NCBI GenBank assembly: GCA_012845835.1
Contig: JABAKD010000028.1
Span: forward strand, 10,057,189-10,121,188
Source of the DNA: Undaria pinnatifida
Lineage: Eukaryota; Sar; Phaeophyceae; Laminariales; Alariaceae
Length of the DNA stretch: 64,000 bases
Direction: 5' to 3'
The notes beneath the pieces were generated by a model, which saw only the letters and a program-made list of their open reading frames with translations, searched no databases and had not been told where the DNA came from. The translations under genes were made by a program, and so were the position numbers. This document shows positions 58,227 to 64,000 of the stretch, piece by piece. The number at the start of each line of letters is the position of its first letter. The stretch's first letter is position 1.

Positions 58227-58657
58227 CGTACTATGTAGCGGCTTCCACCTCCGAGGCGCGCAAGCGCAACCACTACGCTCGTCCGGGACAGGTGTCCTTC
58301 GACGAGCGCAGCTACAAACTCGCCACCCTCGCGGTCGAAAGCTTTGGGCGCCTCGGTAAAGAAGGCAGCGAACTGATAGATCAGGTGGCGGCAAGCATCG
58401 TTGGAGGGACGGACGCATCGTCCCTAGCGCGGAAAGGCGTGTGCAAGGAGCGCCTATTCCAAATCATCTCTGTGACCACTCAGGTCGCGATTTCGCGCAG
58501 AGATCATCGGTATAGGCTATCTCTGAGAAAGAATCGTCAGGCCGCGAGGGGAAGGGAGGAAAAAGCGGGAGGACTACGGCCACTGGCCTGGGTGTCAATG
58601 TCTTTGAGGATTAAGGTAGAGTCTGAGCTAAAACATATAGGCAAAGAAAAACAGTAG
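58211..58657 (+). pseudogene. Retroelement-type ORF C-terminal fragment
   Basis: An open frame includes ARKRNHYARPGQVSFDERSY, KLATLAVESFGRLGKEGSEL and KGVCKERLFQIISVTTQVAI then SRRDHRYRLSLR. From memory this resembles the extreme C-terminus of reverse-transcriptase-bearing ORFs in algal and oomycete repeats, so the assignment is inference. No reverse transcriptase core is present. Third-position G/C use is high up to about 58530 and drops after, suggesting the conserved part ends there. Confidence 0.45.
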
Positions 58658-59218
58658 ATAAAAGGAGAATATGTGCGGAAAGGAAATGGGGAAACAGTTG
58701 GCGGAACATGCCACTGCTTTATGGTGAGATCGTTCGACTTCATAGGTACTCCTGCTGCTTTATGGAAGGATATTTGCTTCACATCGGAACGGCATCTACG
58801 CTATATTGTCGGACGGCAAAAAATATAATAGATGAGGCAAGCACACGCAAGACTAAAATGAGGAGGTAGTGATTACGATTTCTACGCTAGAAAAATCCAC
58901 ACATCAGCATTACGAGTGGATGCGTCCCCGGCCTCGCGGAGGGTGATATTATATGAGTTCGGGCATATCGACATAGTTTGTACTTGTGCAAGTAACATAG
59001 GTACGAGTAAGAGCACACACACTGATGATGCTATATTACACACACGCTTTTGTCTGACTTATGGTATGGGGAGGGTGTGAAAAAAACAGGGAATATATTG
59101 TCGACATAAAAAACTAGGGGAAAAATCGTTCCTGTTATTACGTAGTGGTAGACGGTATCCACAGAAAAAAACAGAGGCATGCATTGCGCCTGTCTCCGTA
59201 GCTGAAGCGGTCGTGTTG

Positions 59219-59330
59219 GTACGTAACTGACAAATAAAAACGGGCGATCGATATTATAGTAGGAAGCTTGCAAAATATGAGTATCGACCCTAACTTCGTC
59301 GCACTCACAGCTGACGTCGTTAGAATAATT
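59219..59330 (+). repeat. Family P-related short element absent from the paralogous site
   Basis: AGCTTGCAAAATATGAGTAT then CGACCCTAACTTCGTCGCAC and TCACAGCTGACGTCG lies within the first unit of the direct duplication. The second unit goes directly from GTACGTAACTGATAA to AAAAAATTGTGTTG at 62570-62590. Confidence 0.6.
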
Positions 59331-59415
59331 TTATAAAAAAAAATTGTGTTGTTTCCTACTTGACGTGCTCCTTGCTGCTGATTGCAGATTGCATCTCTAG
59401 TGAGTTATATAAAGC

Positions 59416-59745
59416 CGGTCGCCCCGGTGGTCTAGTGGTTACCCTTGATTACTACTAGCGTTGGTCCTTGAGTTCGATTCCCACCGTTGTGAGAAATTTG
59501 ACTTTTCTATATGCAGAAATGAAGAAAAAGGATCAAGTAACAACTGCTGAGAACGCCTAGCAGCGTGGGTAGGTACAACTCGATGCGAATCGACGAGGGA
59601 AGAAAATGCTGGATTCTCGAGATAAACAAGTAGGCATGTACCGTAGTGGGGAGGGGGTAGGAGGGCCCGCTATGTGACCCCGGATCTGAGAGGGGGGAGG
59701 GCAAGAGTAGTGCAAGGATTATAAATGGGATGGGAAAAAAAAGTA
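59416..59745 (+). mobile_element. SINE-2 full-length copy
   Basis: A tRNA-derived head (A box TGGTCTAGTGG, B box GTTCGATTCCC) spans 59418-59491. It is followed by the body AACTGCTGAGAACGCCTAGC ... GGGCCCGCTATGTGACCCCG and a purine-rich tail. The head would be a pol III promoter. This copy lies inside the first unit of the 3.2-kb-spaced duplication. Confidence 0.85.
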
Positions 59746-60654
59746 CAATACAAGAACAGCTGTTCAGATAAGCTACACCAACAAGTAATTACAGCAGTAC
59801 AGTGGGGGTATCCGATTTTAAGATCTCCCCCCGTGACAAGCCGAAGCAGGCGCGCATTGCTCTTATCTGTTGTGTGGGCAATATATGACTGTTAGTATGT
59901 CGGGACATGGCGATTTGACCGCTCTTATGTCCCGAATGGCTTTCTTTGGCGCTCTGGGTACCAACTGTATAGATAGATTCATCCTGAGGTCAAGCGTTTC
60001 GTACGAATTGCGGTCGCTTGGCGAATCTTTGCGCTACGCGAGCAGAGTACAAGAAAACCCGCGACAATATTAGCGAGCTTAGTTAGGTTTTTACCATACG
60101 CGAATGGAATCGAAATTTTCAGCAGATGTTTCCGGTGGCGCGCATAAGCGACGAAGAGATGATTATGTACGGGCAAGCATTCCATGATTATTCGACCATT
60201 ATGCGAGTCAACTACGCATTATTTTGGCCTCATTTCAGGCTTTTTTCCACGGTTATTATGCTCGAGTAGTGCCAGTCTTGAGATCCATTTATTATTGTGT
60301 CGTTTGTGATGGAACACCCCATTTTTGCTCGAAATTGTGCTTATAACCGGGGGGCCCTAAATCCTGGATACAAATCGCTCTATTTCGTCCATTCATATTG
60401 CGTATGGTGCTGGTATTGTTGACACGTGTATCTCGGCCTCATTTTGAGCGTGCTTGCTCGGCACGCCAACCTGATATAATATCAAAATCGCTATTTTGTG
60501 CGACCTACCAAGCAAATAATAACTGGTCGAATGGTGCTCGCATTGCGACTGTTTGCCGTATGCGAGAAGTATGCGAGAAAACCCGAACCGGTCGAAATAA
60601 TTGTGAGCTTATATTGAGTCAAAGCCTACCAGCCAATCACGAATAAGCCAATGA

Positions 60655-61255
60655 GGTCGGGGTTGACACGCCGTGCGGGGAGGTATCGACCCGGGAGATC
60701 ATCGTGATAGTTCCCGCGTTGTTGGAGCTGTAGAGATTCGGAGGGTTTCCGAACCGGGGATGGGGACCTATCTCCCCCGTGTGCGACGGAACTGCCCCCC
60801 ATTGGTTGGTGAGCCTCTATCATCCTCCTAGGGTGGGGCGGCGGTGTGGAGCTCGAACCAATCAGCGATTTTAGCCAACGGAATTGAGGTTTCCACACCG
60901 TGGGGGGCGGTGTCGACCCGGGAGAACTCGGTTTTATTCCGCGGTTTGTCTCACTTCTAGAGGTATAGAATGACCTCTGGACCGGCGATGGGACCCTATC
61001 GTCCCCGGGTGGAGCTGGCTCTATAATATACAACCCTCAGCCAATCAGAGATCGGCCGGTCGACGAGGTTGGGGATTATTTCCACACTGTGCGGGGAGAT
61101 ATCAATCCTGGTGATATCCGGGTTCGTTCCGGGCTGTCGGAGTTGCATATGTGTGGATGGATTATGACCGTGGGATGGGACCCTATCGTCCCCAGATGAC
61201 GGAAACTTCATGTACGATCCCCGGCCAATGAGCGACCAGCGATCAGACAAAAAGG
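60655..61255. repeat. Three ~200-bp diverged tandem units
   Basis: Each unit has (C/A)C(G/T)GTGCGGGGAG-like start, TATCGACCCGGGAGA or equivalent, a T/C-rich middle, GGGATGGGACCCTATCGTCC-like core, and an AGCCAATCAG/GGCCAATGAG motif near the end. The first unit is repeated at 63890-64000 as part of the larger duplication. Confidence 0.7.
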
Positions 61256-61269
61256 CCATGCCAGGTGTA

Positions 61270-62060
61270 TGTTTTTTATAATTTCGTCTAAAACTCGAGG
61301 CTGAAATTCTTAACTGCCAAGTTTTTAGTTCAGTGTGCTATCGTGTACTACTAAAAATTCTCTATCTACCAGATAAGAGTGATCTACAGCAACAAGTAGC
61401 AGCATGATAATAGCATTCGAGGAATTGAATGACGAAGGCAGCGACACCGTGTTTCACGCCTAGAATACCGTCAGCAAGTCTCTCCATGATCAGACTATAC
61501 ACACAAAGACAGTCGGTCTGCGGGCCTCGGATCTAGATACTATCATGCATGGTGTAGCAGAAGCTGTGTGGCTCAGTGCGCGCCGCTCGGTAGCTAGGTA
61601 GAGAACATGCAGCATACATGGCCACCCCCTTGCTGGCCCATGATGCTTGGTTGAGTCAAAACATCAAGAAACGCATTCGAAACGTCTCTTCGAGGCCAGA
61701 CTAGAGGGTCGGTCTGCGTGTGGGCTCGGATTTACCCGATCGACATATGATGAAGCTCGGAATCGGATTCACGCAAGAAACGGTAGAAGTGAGTAGTCAA
61801 TTGTTAGTCTGTATCGATATCTTGGCATTACGTTACAATCTACATTCGTAGACTATGTGTTGTGTGGTAACGGTTTTTACTCTCTACAAGGTATCGAATA
61901 ATGAATCGAACGAGTCGAAGTGCTGCCCTGCCCTAACCATGCCGGCACCCATGCGGAGCCCTTGTATTCACTGTAAAAAAAATCCCCATGGTACCGCGGT
62001 AGGTATCGTAGTAGTGCATTTATGTATTAAATTTCGGTAGGTAGGTACGTACGTGCATGG
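61270..62060. other. Spacer between the two units of the direct duplication
   Basis: No repeat or coding signal that I recognise. Confidence 0.4.
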
Positions 62061-62070
62061 ATATAGACGT

Positions 62071-64000
62071 CGCAAGCGCACGCATGACTAAAACGAGGAA
62101 GTAGTGATTACAATTACTGCGCCAGAAGAGTCACACAGCAGCATTACGAGTGGCTGCGTCCCCGGCGTCGAGGGTGGTAGTTCGGGCATATCGACATAGT
62201 AGTTTGTACTCGTGCAAGTAATATAGGTAAGAGTAACACCACACACACACACTGATTGATGCTCTATTTCACACACGCATTTTGTCTGACTTATAGCATG
62301 GATGGGGAGGTTGTACAAAAAAATAGGGAATTACTTTTCGACATGAAAAACAAGGGGAAACATCGTTCCTGTTGTAGACGGTATCCACGTAAGAAACCAG
62401 TGGCATGTATTCGTCCCGGTATCACATCGGTGAGTGGTTCTTTTCCCCTAGAAGACTCTATGGAGAAGTATAGGCTGTGTGGAAGGCGTGGTTTGTTGTT
62501 GCTGTGGTGCAAGTCTCCGTTGCTGTTTTGGTCGTTTGCTGCGGTCAACTGGAAAAGCGGTCGTGTTGGTACGTAACTGATAAAAAAAATTGTGTTGCGT
62601 CCTAGTTGACGTGCTCCTTGCTGCTGATTGCTGATTGATCATCTCTAGTGGTTACCTTCGAGTACTACTAGCGTTGGTCCTTGAATTCAATTACCACCGT
62701 TGTGAGATTTTTTACTTTATTTGCAGAAATGCAAAAATAGGACCAACTAGCTGCTGAGAACGCCTAGCAGCTTGGGTAGGTACAATTCGACGCGAATCGA
62801 CGAGGGAAGAAAGTGCTGAATTCTTCTCGCGATAAAATATCAAGGTATGTACCGTAGTGGGGAGGGGGCAGGAGGACCCGCTATGTGACCCCTGATCTGA
62901 GAAATACTACTACTGGGAGGGAGGGCGAGAGTATAGTGCAAGGATAATAAATGGGATGGAAAAAAAATCGATACAAAATCGAGAACAGCTTTTCAGACAA
63001 GCTACACCAACAAGCAACCTATTACAGCAGTACGGCGGGGGTATTCCGATTCAAGATCATCCCGTGACAAGCCGAAGCAGGCGCTCATTGCTCTCATCTG
63101 TTGTATGGGCAATATACGACTGTTAGTATGCCGGGGCATGGCGATTTGACCGCTCCTCTTATGTCCCGAATGGCTTTATCTTTGACGCTCTGGGCACCAA
63201 CTGTGTAGATTCACCCTGAGGCCGAGCGTTTTGTACGAATTGCGGTCGCATGGCGAATTTTTGCCTTACTCGTCGAGTAGTATGCAAGAAAACCCGCGAA
63301 CATATTGGCGAGCTTAGGTTTTTATACCCAGCAAGCAAATGAAAACGGGATTTCCAGCAAATGTTTTCGGTGTCGCACAAGCGACAAAGAGGTGACTATA
63401 GTATTCCATGATTATTCGACCATTACGCGAGTCAAATACGCACTGTTTTGGCCCCATTTCAGACTTTTTTCCACGGTTCTTATGCTCGAGTTGTGCCAGT
63501 CTTTTAGTTTCATTTATAATATACTATGTCGTTTTGCTTTGAAAACCTCACTTTTACTTGAAATTGTGCTTATAACCGGGGGGGGCTGAATCCTGGATAG
63601 AAATCGCTCTAATTCGTCCATTCATATTGCGTTTGGTGCTGTTTCTGCTGTTCCATCAAGTGTTTCTCTCATCCTGGTTTTGAGCGTGCTTGCTCGGCAC
63701 GCCAACCTGATATAATATCAAAATCGCTATTTTGTGCGACCTACCATGCAAATAGCTGGTCGAATTGCGTTCGCATTGCGACTGTTTGCCGTATACGAGA
63801 AGTATGCGAGAAAACCCGAATCGGTCGATATAATTGTGAGCTTATACTGGGTCAAAGCCTACCAGCCAATCACGAATAAGCCAATGGGGTCGGGGTTGAC
63901 ACGCCGTGCGGGGAGGTATCGACCCGGGAGATTGTCGTGATAGTTCCCGCGTTGTTGGAGCTGTAGAGATTCGGAGGATTTCTGAACCGGGGATGGGGCC
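62071..64000 (+). repeat. Direct duplication, unit 2 (runs off the window)
   Basis: Same order as unit 1, spaced about 3.24 kb away. It carries an extra ~115 bp near 62.42-62.54 kb and lacks the short insertion of unit 1. It is cut by the end of the sequence. Confidence 0.88.
62640..62975 (+). mobile_element. SINE-2 copy in the second duplication unit
   Basis: This matches the copy at 59416-59745, but the head has lost the GTCGCCCCGGTGG start and its B box is altered (AATTCAATTACC), so it is probably transcriptionally dead. Confidence 0.8.

Larger units (their letters stand above)
58833..60758 (+). repeat. Direct duplication, unit 1 (~1.9 kb)
   Basis: This is collinear with 62071-64000: CGCACGCA(A/T)GACTAAAA, the SINE-2 copy, CCCGTGACAAGCCGAAGCAG, GAGCGTGCTTGCTCGGCACG, CCAGCCAATCACGAATAAGC, CGTGCGGGGAGGTATCGACC. 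The units differ by several indels and many substitutions, so the event is not recent. No frame is conserved between them. Confidence 0.88.

Noticed and set aside
59418..59491. Free-standing tRNA gene
   Set aside because: The A and B boxes are there, but the sequence continues into the SINE-2 body and no closed acceptor stem can be drawn.

Overview
This window looks like nuclear DNA from a eukaryote with a large, repeat-rich genome. Coding sequence is rare and split by spliceosomal-type introns (CAG|GTRAGT donors, pyrimidine-rich acceptors). Most of the DNA is tRNA-derived SINEs, degenerate LINE and Ty1/copia remnants, DNA-transposon derivatives, microsatellites and minisatellites. I see no bacterial-style operons, no rRNA and no intact free-standing tRNA gene. 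A photosynthetic stramenopile such as a brown alga would fit (CAG/CAA repeats, long GC-rich exons, very large introns), but that placement is inference and nothing here proves it.

Two protein-coding genes can be assembled by joining exons. (1) On the + strand, about 3951-38662, is an M23-family (LytM/lysostaphin-like) metallopeptidase whose active-site motifs lie on separate exons. The pieces are 3951-4028, 5060-5179, 32798-32971, 35644-35743 and 37000-37106, followed by a long exon 37589-38662 that resembles a protease-associated (PA) domain. All five junctions keep the reading frame. One intron is about 27.6 kb and filled with mobile elements, and the next has a GC donor. (2) On the - strand, about 49655-45481, is a Maf-family nucleotide pyrophosphatase with exons at 49655-49428, 49064-48921, 46304-46125 and 45609-45481. 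One short exon between the second and third of these was not found. A lysine-rich terminal exon with strong coding bias (50154-50350, -) and a possible convergent exon near 38.65-38.86 kb (-) are weaker candidates.

Layout: 0-3.9 kb is repeats and unrecognised DNA. The 5.2-32.8 kb stretch is the giant intron, holding SINEs, (CAA)n-tailed retroposons, a foldback element with terminal inverted repeats, LINE and copia fragments, a ~780-bp repeat present twice, and several tandem arrays. The 32.8-38.7 kb stretch holds the 3' exons of the peptidase gene, with an ~84-bp tandem repeat and a ~46-bp array built on an exon-intron junction. At 41.9-43.6 kb is a complete 1,716-bp hAT-like non-autonomous transposon with an 8-bp target-site duplication, nested in an older repeat. 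45.4-49.7 kb is the Maf gene. 50-58 kb is sparse, with an ACCGTC minisatellite and CAG repeats. 58-64 kb has a retroelement ORF fragment and a direct duplication of about 1.9 kb whose second copy runs off the window end, plus ~200-bp tandem units.

The two gene products have no obvious shared pathway: one is a predicted zinc endopeptidase of bacterial-type fold, the other a housekeeping nucleotide-sanitising enzyme. The main interest is how repeats have inflated and remodelled these loci.
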